Below are positions 21,201 to 31,515 of a DNA stretch of 64,000 bases, one piece after another. Numbering within the stretch: position 1 is the stretch's first letter; the number at the start of each line of letters is the position of its first letter. This DNA is from Punica granatum (taxonomy: Eukaryota > Streptophyta > Magnoliopsida > Myrtales > Lythraceae), in NCBI RefSeq assembly GCF_007655135.1, contig NW_022204045.1, positions 48,561-112,560 on the forward strand. The letters run 5' to 3'. The position numbers were made by a program, and so were the translations under genes. A model generated the notes under the pieces. It was not told where the DNA came from. It made no database searches and saw only the letters and a list, made by a program, of their open reading frames with translations.

Positions 21201-22430
21201 TGCAGACAACGTCCGAGAGGAAGGGCTGGGTGGCTCCGATGGCTTCGGCGGTTTGCACGCGAACTCCCGGTTCCCTGGGGCCTCCGGCGACTTGTTGGAC
21301 GTGGCTCAAGTACTGGCAAGGGCTGGGTTAACCTGCACAGTCGAGGAAAGAGAGGTCCGTGTATCTTTGGGGGAGGAGCTGACGATTTTCTAGGGCAAGG
21401 GGGCGAGGATGAACGAGCTGAGAGCGTGAGGGTTTTCTAGAGAGAGTATGTGGTAGGAGCTGTGGGCTTTTTCCGGGAGGAGTCGAGCCGGAGGTGAGGT
21501 AAGAGAGGGCTATCGGGAATTGTTCGTTAGGGTTTTCTTTCGGCAACCGACGGTTCCATCCGAGAGCAGCTAGGGTTTCTTTTCTTTTTTGGATTTTCCG
21601 GGAGTACTCGAGCTGAGAGAGCGTGAGAGAGAGTCGGAGATTTTTTTCGTCCCCGGTCTTCTTCTTTCGCGGAGAGGAAAGTTAGGGTTTTTATTGCTAG
21701 GGTTTCCATTCTTGGCTCAGCTGAAGGGATTGAACGGCTAGGGCTTCGGGCCGAATGAGCTGAGGGAGTGAGCCGCTAGGACGAGCCGTGATCTAGAGGT
21801 GATGGAGCGTGAAGAAATCCAGTTGGGAGGATCGGGGGTGTGGTCCCGGAAAAAAAAAAACGAAACGGCTGAAGAGAAGAAGGAAAGAAGAAGAAAGAAA
21901 GAAAAGGAAATGGCGGGAAAAAGGGGCAACGGTCAGATTCTGACCGTTGCCTTGACTTGCTTTTTTTTTTTTTTTTCAACGGTCGGTCAGAGTTGTCTGA
22001 CCGACTCTGACCGGCCCTGCCACTTTGTTCCTTTTTTTTTTAAATAGAAATTCAAAAAATTCGAAAATTCAAGTTTAACGCGCATAGAGATTAAAATTCT
22101 CGTCTTTGCAATTGGGTGTCGAAAAATTAATCCGAGATTGGCATTGTGTTCAGAAAAATTCATGGATCAATATTACGCAATAAAATATTTTTCGGCCTTA
22201 ATTTTAGTCCTGAATTTTAAAAATTGACGTTGGCGCACGTAAAATTCAAGGACTACCCATGGCGTATTTTTTTGAAAAAAAATGGTAAATTGGCGCTAAA
22301 TTGAGGAGATATTCTATCCCCAAAAGTCGCGAGTGCTCAAGCAATTAACCAGAAATACTTCCCTCCGATGGATGGTAAAAATGACGATTTTGCCCCTCTG
22401 GAACCGGTGGACCGAAATTGGGTGCTGACA
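18252..22430 (-). repeat. 5' LTR of the Tat/Ogre element, 4179 bp
   Basis: On the plus strand TGTGCGCACCC at 18252 and GGGTGCTGACA ending 22430 form the imperfect terminal inverted repeat. The last 1.65 kb (20778-22430) matches the other LTR at 1-1639. Very long LTRs are usual for this lineage. Short open frames such as 21184-21393 are not genes. Confidence 0.93.
19985..20560 (-). repeat. Degenerate GGGACTGATTTG minisatellite within the LTR
   Basis: Variants of CAGGGACTGATTTGAAAATTT recur about every 35-50 bp (for example near 20045, 20075, 20105, 20190, 20255, 20290, 20320, 20450). The spacing is irregular and the copies diverged. Confidence 0.7.
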
Positions 22431-23099
22431 ATGATGATGAAGTCAGTGAAGGTGTTGGTGATGGTGACGGGAAGGGGAGGGAGTAGCCATAGCTGTATGT
22501 CTGTAGGTTGTGGAGGAGAGAATCGCCAAATCAGATTACATTTGCCCCGTCACTGCAGTTACCCTGTCACGTCAATAAAATTGACAGACTTGTGGACGGA
22601 TGTTAGATTTGGTTTAACGTCAGCAAGTTGCTGCTAGATTTGGGAAAACAAAAAGTCGATGCTAGATTTGAGAGTTTAGTGAAAGTTCATGATTTTTTAC
22701 GTGATTAACCCAAAAAAATATGAGTTACTAACAAGTTGTTGGTAAAGTAGTAAATAGCACATCAACCCTCGTAAGGAAGATAATATAAGTTCAAATTTTG
22801 AAAAATACATTTGCGAGAATAATGTTTTTTACAATTTTTCTCACAAAAAAAAAGAGTAAATTTTCGTACCAAAGTAAAAGAAAAGGAACACATACATGGT
22901 GTTTAAACTGATAGAGTTGACCTAGATCACGTTTCATTTTAAGTTTTTTTTTTTTGGGTGAACACCTTAAGTTATTTTCTCTAGGGAAACTGTTATATGA
23001 AATATAACATGAAATTCACATGGATATGAATCATGCTATAATATGATATGCTTTGTCCTTGCATTTTATGTTGCTCAAAGAAAAACATATTGCATTTGT
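22431..23099. other. Intergenic, no gene seen
   Basis: Begins with the presumed target duplication ATGAT. GC falls sharply here relative to the LTR. No coding signal beyond chance. Confidence 0.5.
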
Positions 23100-23245
23100 T
23101 AAGGATCTGAGTCTCATATCGGAATAATAAGGAGAAAAATTGGATTTAAGATAATTGGATCTACCATCCTATAATCTTAAACTTTTGGGTTGGACATGGT
23201 CTCAATCCCTTATAGGTTTAGTGGCTTTCAAGAGCATTCATGAGC
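23100..23245. repeat. Dispersed repeat, copy also at 60210-60360
   Basis: Shares with 60210-60360 the sequence order: TCTCA..., AATAATAAGRAG, a run ending with CCAYC, ATAATCTWAAA, TTGRGTTGGA and a TCTAGT-type end. Possibly a fragment of a small LTR or TRIM-type element. Confidence 0.4.
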
Positions 23246-24900
23246 TCAAATCATGCCATATTTCTCCAAATTCAATTTATGAGCTTAATCATGAGAAAAT
23301 TTTAAAAGATCCTACCTCATAATGATGTGGTGAGGAAGAACCGATAAACTTGTTTAAATTAAGAAAACTTACAACAATTAATCGAGTGATTAGCACTTAT
23401 TATTTAGTTTATTACAATTTTATTAGTACTTTCTCACACCACATGGCGAGGTCGGATCACCGACTAATCTCTCCATTTGGGGTATTGGTGGCCTAATTGT
23501 GTATGTTTCAACAAGACATTGTAGGAAATTAAACGAGCGAAATAATTATTATAATGAGCAAACTTGGTATGGATGGAAGCTATTACATCATAGCACTTGG
23601 TGATTTATCTCAATTTAAACGAAAACATGCCCTGCACAATTAATCCTTTTACTATTTGTTTACACCCGTTTTTAATACCTAACAGCCTTTTACAAGCCCG
23701 TGTCGGATGTGATGCTCAAAGGGGATTAATCGATTGAATTTGGGTTCAATTAAGGCTTGTGGCTCGACATTTTCACTATGGACACACCAAGAGGTCCATG
23801 CATAGAAATGGCTCAGGATTGAGGACTCGAGGACTTGATTCAAAGAGTCATGGCATTGCGCAACTTGGACAGCCGTTAGATGAGTTGGGGGTTCGAGGAA
23901 AAGTCGTGAAAGGTTTCAGCTGGGCTGGTCCAATCATTTAGCTGAAGGGCTGGCTGTTAGCTCACATCGTGGAGGGGATCTTGGTTCTTTCCAAAACAAC
24001 AGTATTGCATGAATCTTGACATGCACGAGTATAAGTACGTTACTCTACATGGCAACGGAGATTGTTGCCTTGGCTCACGCATTAGAGATGGAGGGTTGCG
24101 CGACATATACGATCATTAGCTAAGTAAGTGAATTAGTTCGATCTTTTTCCTTACTGAGGTTAATGAGTTCATGTAAAGCAGGTGAGGTACGAATGGTGCC
24201 TTGATCCGTCGTTTGGGGATGTTTCCTTGGACAGAGGTTCGCTTATATGGAGGTTGCTGGAATGTTTAGCAAGTGTATCATCTCAACTTGGCAATTTCCT
24301 TATGTTTAGCTTGATGGATATTCATATTTCCTAGTTTAGCTAGCTTCTAGGATAGTACATTTTATTTCTTTTTATTTTTTATTTCCCTGTAATAAAGCCG
24401 AATTTTTGCTCGATTAGGGTTCCGCGGTCCATCCTATAAAAGTTAGAAGGTGCCATCATTGTAAACTTTCTGGACAACGCAAACACAAACTGGCTCTACG
24501 CCGACATAGTTACTTTTTCTTTACAATTTTTGTCATTTCAATTCCACATTGTTATTCAATATCTCAATACCTGCTTTGCACCATTCAATATCTCTTTGCG
24601 CACACCATGCTCTTCCGATATCTACCTTCCCACACATGCATATTCTCGTAGCGCACCTTTCATCTTACATCCAGAGCTCTCGGTTCCATCCTCTCCACCG
24701 TTTCTCGCTTCCGGGCAAGGATAAGGTAATCTCTTCACTTCGGCTTCGAGTTACTTGCATCCGGTGCAAGTTAAACTAGGTAATAAGAATTTTTTCTTTT
24801 TGATATGATTTTTCGTTTTTTTTTCCTTTTCTTGGAGGGGTGCTGGAGTATGACAAACTCATAATTGGAGTTTAATCAGTTAATTAGATTTTTTTTATTA
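23246..24900 (+). other. Non-coding region with a promoter-like CTATAAAAG
   Basis: Sequence from about 23650 has a less AT-rich character than its surroundings. A TATA-like CTATAAAAG lies at 24435-24443, followed by a pyrimidine-rich stretch and donor-like AAGGTAATC near 24723. No conserved reading frame is present (short frames at 24530-24779 overlap each other). It could be a degenerate solo LTR or an untranslated first exon; I see no TG...CA ends with a duplication to prove it. Confidence 0.3.
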
Positions 24901-25039
24901 ATATAATATTAAATGTCTTTATTCGGAATTCAAAGAATTGTGTGTGTTAATGGCGGGACAATCAAAAGGATGGTCAATCATGAGCCCCGGATATGAAAAA
25001 AATACATAGGTGGAAGCATTTAAGTAAATGAATGGAAAA

Positions 25040-25260
25040 CTCCTGCGAACTTTTTTCGGTGTGGACCGAGTATCCAGAAATCCAATTGGACCCTTACTAA
25101 TTTAGTCAAGCCGGCTCGTCTCATTAAGGAGTAGAGCTCTTACATCATGAATTTTCTACATTCATAAGGACTCAAACTTGAGACCTTACTTAAACGGAAC
25201 AAGTTGCGAATCGCTTGAATCAACCCATATTAGTTAGAATTAATTTATCTAGGCTAGACT
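25040..25260 (-). repeat. SINE-like repeat (family B)
   Basis: Minus strand contains AAGGTCTCAAGTTTGAGTCC, a B-box-like word, after a CAACTTGTTCC segment. Related copies are at 45060-45205 and 59930-60165. Confidence 0.4.
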
Positions 25261-26386
25261 TAGATCGCTGCAATACTTTGAACCAATCCGGACCTACTTG
25301 CAGTGGCATCATGAGGGAACCCATGTTACTATCTGTAAAAGTATGCCAGTTGAACTACATGATCATAGCCCAGCTTGGCATGTCCAATTAGTTCAACCTG
25401 AACTGAGCCGTTCCAAATTTTATTTTGCCCTAATTACATGTATGTAACTGAACCTACTTAGCTTGGAAACCTTACCAAACCGAACCAAACTTTAGGTTTG
25501 GTTGAAACAAAAAGTTTTCAAAACATTTCAAAGTATGTCCTTCAGTGTTCACATAATTAAAGTTCACTCTTTCTCCAATGATATCAAAAACTACAAGTCA
25601 ATGTGGCGAGCAACGATGTACACCTCAACATGCGCTTCTTCGAAATGACAGACTTGAAGAGCAATTTTTTTCCCAATGTATAAAGGGATATAGGCAATTG
25701 GGCTCATGTTCAATCTAAAATTTTATATTAATAGGTGGTGGTATCCAACCCTTTATAAATTCAAAGGTTTCTTCTTATTTGTCTAGCGGAGGATCACCTA
25801 GAATCCTTAATTCCCGTCCTCATACACAACGGGGATGCCAATATGAAATTCTCTCTCTGACACGTTTCATTTAACATTGGCTGAGGAAGAAACGTTGGAA
25901 AGAGCGGGAAGAGAGTGTGGCGCAAATAAAAAAAAAGGGATGTATGAGAGAGGAGGGAAAGAGCCGTGACTAGGTAATTATCATTAGGAATTTATAATTT
26001 ATTAAAGTATATATTGCGTGGGCGATTTCAAAATGTAAAAATGAGACGAAATGGACCTAAGGCCTTTAAATAGTAGGGAAGAGATATTGGCCAAATTATA
26101 TATATGGTGAATTGTACTGAGCCATGTCGATCACATTTACTATTTTTTTTTAATATACATTAACTGAGTTGTTATTAACAAAATGTAGAACGTTGCAGAT
26201 TACATAAAAATGCATGAATGAGATGGTACTGTTATACCTTTCAAGTGTAATAATGTTCATCATCAGCCAGAATTTAATGAATGAAATATTTTAATATGAC
26301 CATACATGTTACATCAATATGTTTGTGGAAACTAGTAGGGTTAATCGCTTTGCTTGTGATTGAATATTCTTCTCAATGCAAATCAG
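25261..26386. other. Intergenic, 3' flank of the TED7-like gene
   Basis: AT-rich, no gene seen. Confidence 0.4.
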
Positions 26387-27067
26387 TTAGGATTTGTTCT
26401 CAAGGTGGTGCTGGTGGAAATGGTAGTGGTGTTGTTCTCCTGCAGGGCCACCCGGAGCTCCTCCCCCGGCTTCCGCATTGGTACCGAAACCCTCGGAGGT
26501 CTCAGTAATATCCAAATCTTTATTATGGCTCCCTTTGCTAACCTTCTCATCCTTCTTAACCTCTTCGGAAATGTGGACATCATCCTCGATTGATAGTACG
26601 ACCGCTTCGGTCCCATGCAGCCCTTTCACAATTTTCTCTTTTACCTTGCGGTGCTCGTCGAAGTGAATGACCTCGGTTTCTTTCCGCGTCTTCTTCTTCC
26701 GCTTCTTGAGGAAGCAGAACAAGGCTGCCGCAAGGAATGCACCGAAGAGGAGGCCCCCGCATGAGATGACCACGACGATTATGACCGTGTGGTGGGGGTG
26801 GTCTGGGGCAGGCGGTGGTGGCAATGGGTGCGGTGGTGGGTGGATGTGTGGTGGCGGGGGATCAAACGGGTGGGTATGGGGAGTTGGTGGAGGGAGGACG
26901 TGGGGTGGTGGCGGGGCCACAGGATGGGGGACTGGTGGTGGTGGAGGGAGAACATGAGGCCACGGGGGAGGGAACTTATCCGGCTGCGGTGGAGGTGGGT
27001 GAGTGGCGGCTGCTGGTGGCTGTTGGAAGTATGGGAAGCTGAAGGTGATGCCTTGAGGAGATGCCAT
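26387..27067 (-). CDS. TED7: TED7-like proline-rich membrane protein
   Basis: Single-exon gene for 226 residues, ATG at 27067. Order: short N-terminus (MASPQGITFSFPYF), a proline- and histidine-rich extracellular-type region (residues about 17-93), one membrane segment (about 94-120, HTVIIVVVISCGGLLFGAFL onward), a basic stop-transfer KKRKKKTRK, and a charged cytosolic tail with EVIHFDEHRKVKEKIV and AVVLSIEDDVHISEE, ending in a His-rich HHYHFHQHH stretch. This architecture and the FDEH block identify the TED6/TED7 family, which acts in xylem vessel secondary-wall deposition and binds cellulose synthase by published work. A TATA box lies 65 bp upstream. Secondary-wall genes are expected to respond to xylem NAC/MYB factors, which I did not test. 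Confidence 0.85.
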   Translation of the reverse strand: MASPQGITFSFPYFQQPPAAATHPPPPQPDKFPPPWPHVLPPPPPVPHPVAPPPPHVLPPPTPHTHPFDPPPPHIHPPPHPLPPPPAPDHPHHTVIIVVVISCGGLLFGAFLAAALFCFLKKRKKKTRKETEVIHFDEHRKVKEKIVKGLHGTEAVVLSIEDDVHISEEVKKDEKVSKGSHNKDLDITETSEGFGTNAEAGGGAPGGPAGEQHHYHFHQHHLENKS

Positions 27068-27131
27068 ACTTCTTTAGCTCAATTGATTGGTCGTGTTTCC
27101 TGAGTTTGAAGAATGTGAGAATCCATGTCTC

Positions 27132-27139
27132 TATTTATA
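27132..27139 (-). promoter_or_regulatory. TATA box of the TED7-like gene
   Basis: Minus strand TATAAATA followed by GAGAC, about 65 bp before the ATG. Confidence 0.7.
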
Positions 27140-27757
27140 TCGTTCATTACATCAAATATAAAATCTTCCTGTATTTCTTTTATAGATGGTTCTATTTCCT
27201 CTCTAATCATAAAAAGACTTAGCTGCCATTCTAAGAACGGTTTTTGATTTGTTTGCATCGGAAAACGGTTCTTTCATAGTTTTTCATTTCATTAGTATTT
27301 TCCTACTTAAATTTGAATGTGAATCGTGCCATAGAAATAGTGAATTGAAGGATATAATATGTATGCTTGCCCTTCACAACACACAAGCGCTTCATAGGTA
27401 AGACAAGGATGTTTGCTAACTTGGCTTTTTTTTTCTTTTTTTTTTGTTTTTATATGAAAGAGGTTCCTCGGGAAATAGAAATATAACTAGAGGAGTACAA
27501 AGTGGTCCCACTGACAAGAATCAAATCTAAAATCTTTAGATTCTGGACAACGACATATGCCACCACACGACACTTATTTTCTCTCAATTTTTCACAGGTT
27601 TCTCAATTTCTTGTTGGCACTCTACTCTTATTCATAAAGAGTAAGACTTGGCGCATAAACAAGAAATGGGAAGTCCTGGTAACAAGTTACGTTCCAGTAC
27701 AAGGAGACTAATGGGATTAATAGGAGATATAAAAAGAGCAAGAGGATTAAAAGAAGT
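27140..27757. other. Upstream region of the TED7-like gene
   Basis: AT-rich intergenic DNA; presumably contains its distal promoter. Nothing else recognised. Confidence 0.35.
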
Positions 27758-27908
27758 TGTAATACAGTGGCACACGCCCTCACTTGCCGACCTAGAGGTC
27801 ACAGGTTTGATATTTAGTAGGACTATTCGTGTCCTTTTATCAATTATTTAGGATTTCTCTTTCATTGTATTAGATCTTATGCCTCCTTTGTAACCGAAAA
27901 AAAAAAAG
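27758..27908 (+). repeat. SINE-like repeat (family A)
   Basis: Begins GTGGCACACGCCCTC and has a B-box-like GGTCACAGGTTTGATATT, then a body ending ATTGTATTAGATCT, TTGTAACCG and an A tail. Related copies: 29108-29235, 46341-46510, 49288-49437 and 60378-60527, sharing the tail TTGTATTAGAYC with TTRTAACCGAAA. Confidence 0.55.
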
Positions 27909-29107
27909 CAAGTGGGCACAAGAGATTTTTATTGGTAAGAGTCGAATAATAATAAAATGAAAAATAGACTGAACTAACTGGAATAATTTACTGAACATTG
28001 TCCCTCTTAGAATGAATCTTGAGATTCTGGTTTTTAACCAACAAAACATTTAAATTTTCATCTCATTACATTTTACTTGCAAATCAGATGCAGGAACAGT
28101 AACAAAGAATATCTCGTCTTCGCAACCACTTATGTTGCTTTTTTCTAATCATTTTTTTTAACTAAAGTAGTATATAGAAGTGTCAAGTTAGCACGGTGAA
28201 CGGTACCCAAATATCTGCCACGCCAACAAAAATTGGATGGTAAATGTTATGTTTTAAATGTAAGGGCCGTCTTAGTGTTTTTAGGATATTATATAGTATA
28301 TTTAGTGGGATTAACCTTAAAATAAATGAATCTATTTTTGTTTTTTTTGGGTAGTGGAGTCAATAGTTTAATCCATATAGAAAGAGGATGAGGTATAGTA
28401 ACATTTTCGAGACCAGAAATAATGAATTTGTTGTTTGTATTAATATTCCAGTTTATTGGACATCATTTCATTTGATTTAGGATCTTATATATTTTTTCAA
28501 ATACATCAATTATATAAAAAAGAATTAAGTAACTATATATTTTCATCTTATTGTACGGATAATATTACAATTTTACAAAATCATCCCTTTAAATTACTTG
28601 CTACATTAAAATAAGTGGATACATAAGTTGATTAGTAAATTAAATAAGATTAACTCATTCTATTATAGTGTTCGTATTTTTCTAAAATTAATTAGTTAAA
28701 ATCTTATAGATTTATTAGCTATAACGTTCTTTCAGACAAAAAAATGCAGAGAAGAATTTAATAATAATAACAATGATGATGATGATGATGATGATGTTTT
28801 GCTATAAAAAAGAAAAAAAATTAAGACAGGATTGAAGAATCGATTAGAATCCAAGACATCATAATAGAAAATCATTTTGACACTCCAATAGCATTCATTT
28901 CACTGTTCCTTTGTTCCCTAATTTTATACGAACAAAAGTTGCAAATAATGTCAATTTGAGAATAATAAATACTCTCGAGTATCAAGATGATAGCCGCCAC
29001 TTTTGTACAATGTGACATGCTTTATTTCAGTATATAGATAATAAAGACATGCTAATTTTGAAATTATTTTAGAGGATGTGAGAAGAAATTAAAAGAGAAA
29101 GGGGTCA
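27909..29107. other. Intergenic AT-rich DNA with an ATG microsatellite
   Basis: No gene seen. (ATG)8 at 28773-28796, just after an AATAAT run. Confidence 0.5.
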
Positions 29108-30560
29108 TAGTGTAATAATGTATGTTCTCGCTTGGAACAAAGAAGTTATAAATTTAATCCTCGCTAATGGACTTTCCATTCTCTTTGTTTAACTTTTTAT
29201 TTACTTGTATAAGCCTATGAGTGTTCTCTACAATTGAAAAAAGGGACAAAAATAAAATTATGATCAAAGTTTGCAGGGGAAATCATAACAATTATTAAAG
29301 AAAAGGTCAAAAATGAAAAACAGAAAAAATCGCTAATGGGACTTCCCATTCTCTATGTTTTACTTTCAATTTTACTATATTAAACCTATGAATTTTCTCT
29401 GTAATCTGAAAAAGGGAAAGATAAAGTAATAATAAAAGTTTTCAGGGGAAAATCACAACAATTAGGTAAAAAAAGGCCAGAAGTGTAAAACAGAAAAGAA
29501 GGGGCACGTGTGATGTTGTCCTTTCCATGGACCCATTTTAGTGTATTAGTTAATAATAATAATAATAGTTTATATGCACCATAGCTCTCTAGCTTAGCCG
29601 TTCGCTCGGTGCTCGTCTGGCTCGTAGAATGGGAACTTCATTCTTACCTTGATGGATCAAACTACCTGCTCAAGATCTTTAGGTATGGGATCTAGAATAA
29701 CACCCACCATTTAGCACCTAATCTCACCCCTGTACCTCTCTACAAGTTCGTAGTCCAGCATAGTGTATACAAAGATTACGTTCCTGCTCTCGATCTCTAA
29801 TCTGCCTCATCTTGTCCCGCGGACCTTGCAGCGCAGCTTTTTAAAATGATCCTCGAGACAGTCGTAATGTTCATTCATCTTGTATCACAACCAAGTAATG
29901 ATAATTTATCCAATCACTAAATATACTCTATATATAATATATGTTCTTATTATAAAATAAGAATATGCGTTATATGAGAGTATAACAATTTGTATTTATA
30001 GTTAGTTAGCAAGTGTCACTAAGTGTGTATTTATAGTGTCCTTCTATGATATTCAATAAAAGTATCATCACAGAGTAAAACTGTGTCATTTTTGGAACTC
30101 TGACACCTTTTCATATGAAAAGGCGAACTATGAAAAACATAAAAGAATCGCCTAATGAGACTTCCCATTTTCTTTGTAGTCCTTATATAGCATATACGAA
30201 GATTGTGTTCTTACTCTCAATCAGCTCCATAATTTACCTCATTATTTAAATTTCCTATTCTCTTTATTTAACTTTCATTTTCTAAATGAAAATGCCAAAA
30301 ATGAAAAACAGTAAAGAATCGCTAATACTTCATATTCTCCCTATTAACTTTCTATTTTCTTGTATTAAGCTTATAAGTTTTTTTTGTGACTGGAAAAGGG
30401 GCAAAATATAAAAATGATAATCAAAATTTGCAAGGGAAAATCATAACAATTAGTAAAGATGTAGCCAAAAACGAAAAATAGAAAAGAAGGAGCATGTTTC
30501 ATGTCGTCCTTTCCGTGGACCTTCTCTAGTGTCTTGGTTAATTAGTTAATTGCCGTCGTC
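29108..30560. repeat. Locally amplified SINE-derived repeat
   Basis: At least three related units (about 29150-29328, 29328-29560, 30318-30545, plus partial 30140-30310) share in order TCGCTAATGGGACTTCCCATTCTC, a TTTACTTTC run, AARCCTATGA, GAAAAAGGG, GCAGGGGAAAATC, AACAATTA and the end CGTCCTTTCCATGGACC. The 5' unit starts as a family A SINE at 29108. Spacing is irregular, so this is not a clean tandem array. Confidence 0.55.
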
Positions 30561-30847
30561 TGGAACAAATAGGTTCAATGCCTGATTCCTAGTAAAACTT
30601 CCTGTAACCTCTTAATTTGAGATGCTGAGAAGTACCATTGCATTATGTCCCATTTTAATCAATTTATTTCATTTAATTCAAGCTCTAACGTTTCATGTCA
30701 ACATGTCCGGACATCCTCCAAGTGATTCGAGTAATTTTAGCACTTTTCAACATTGATTTGCCAAGCAGACTAGCTTACGATAGTCTCGCTGACCGAGGAG
30801 GATTTCTACTTCTTGGAGGCGGATAACTTCACTCAAATATGATGAAC
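30561..30847. other. Intergenic, nothing recognised
   Basis: AT-rich, no coding or repeat signature found. Confidence 0.3.
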
Positions 30848-31110
30848 CAACAAGTTGTTGATTGAGTGGTAAGCAACTATATAGGGAGAAAGCACAAGTT
30901 CAAATCTCCGAAACTCAAGGGGGACAAATAACCACGAGTTCCACATTCGGGTCTGACTAGAAGCGCACTTTCGGTTGCGTCGAAATTAGATCGGACCACT
31001 CTTGGACCTAACTAATATGATGCGCGTTTTTTGTTGCCTCGAAACTGGATCTGGCTTGATGTGAGTTCATATGAGTTGCCAAAAGCATACCGCTTTGATG
31101 TCATGTAAAA
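30848..31110 (+). repeat. tRNA-derived SINE-like repeat (family C)
   Basis: TTGATTGAGTGGTAAGCAAC resembles a tRNA A-box region and AAGTTCAAATCTCC about 35 bp on resembles a B box. The downstream body contains GATYGGACCACTCTTGGACC and TTCGGTTGC/TTTTGTTGC twin words. Confidence 0.45.
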
Positions 31111-31515
31111 TTTTTCACTGGACCTAAAAACAATTGGACTCATTTCCAACTCAAAAGATTGAGCTAACAAGTTGCGGCACTCTATCTCTTATAAACATAT
31201 TAGATTCTTCTTAATTTTTTCATCCCTTATTTATAAGACTTGGTTGCGGTTCTTCCGGTCATGTATGGTCATACCACACTGTTATACTACATGGCAGTAC
31301 AATATGCCAATGATAAAATGGCCGGTAAACGTGTAATCACGTGAGTAATGGTGATTGAGAAGTAGTTGTATACGATTCACACGTGAGATATTTTTCATGA
31401 TTAGGGGTAATAATCATACGCATCATCGTGTATACAGATGACAGCCAATGGCATCATTTACACTTGAAATCTGAAACAATCTCTCTCCAATCATCATTTG
31501 CGATGAATGGCGATA
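31111..31515. other. 3' flank of the GUX-like gene
   Basis: Likely holds the 3' UTR; no coding signal. Confidence 0.4.

Larger units (their letters stand above)
1..22430 (-). mobile_element. Tat/Ogre-type Ty3/gypsy LTR retrotransposon, near full length, decayed
   Basis: Minus-strand element whose far end lies before base 1. Seen: two copies of the same LTR sequence (1-1639 and 18252-22430), a PBS next to one, a polypurine tract next to the other, and between them ORF1, gag, protease, RT, two RNase H domains and integrase in that order. ORF1 upstream of gag, a second RNase H, an intron candidate between protease and RT, very long LTRs and a tandem array in the 3' UTR are established traits of the Tat/Ogre lineage. 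The coding region carries several stops and frameshifts, and a second retrotransposon (10466-15590) splits gag. The right end borders ATGAT at 22431-22435; the matching duplication is outside the window. Most of its decay is point mutation, so the insertion is fairly old. Confidence 0.92.

Noticed and set aside
23650..24780. Complete solo LTR
   Set aside because: TATA box and pyrimidine-rich leader are present but no inverted TG...CA ends with a target duplication could be found.
26667..27103. Gly-rich open frames antisense to the TED7-like gene
   Set aside because: Reverse complement of proline codons gives glycine and tryptophan runs; the minus strand has the TATA box, ATG and membrane segment.
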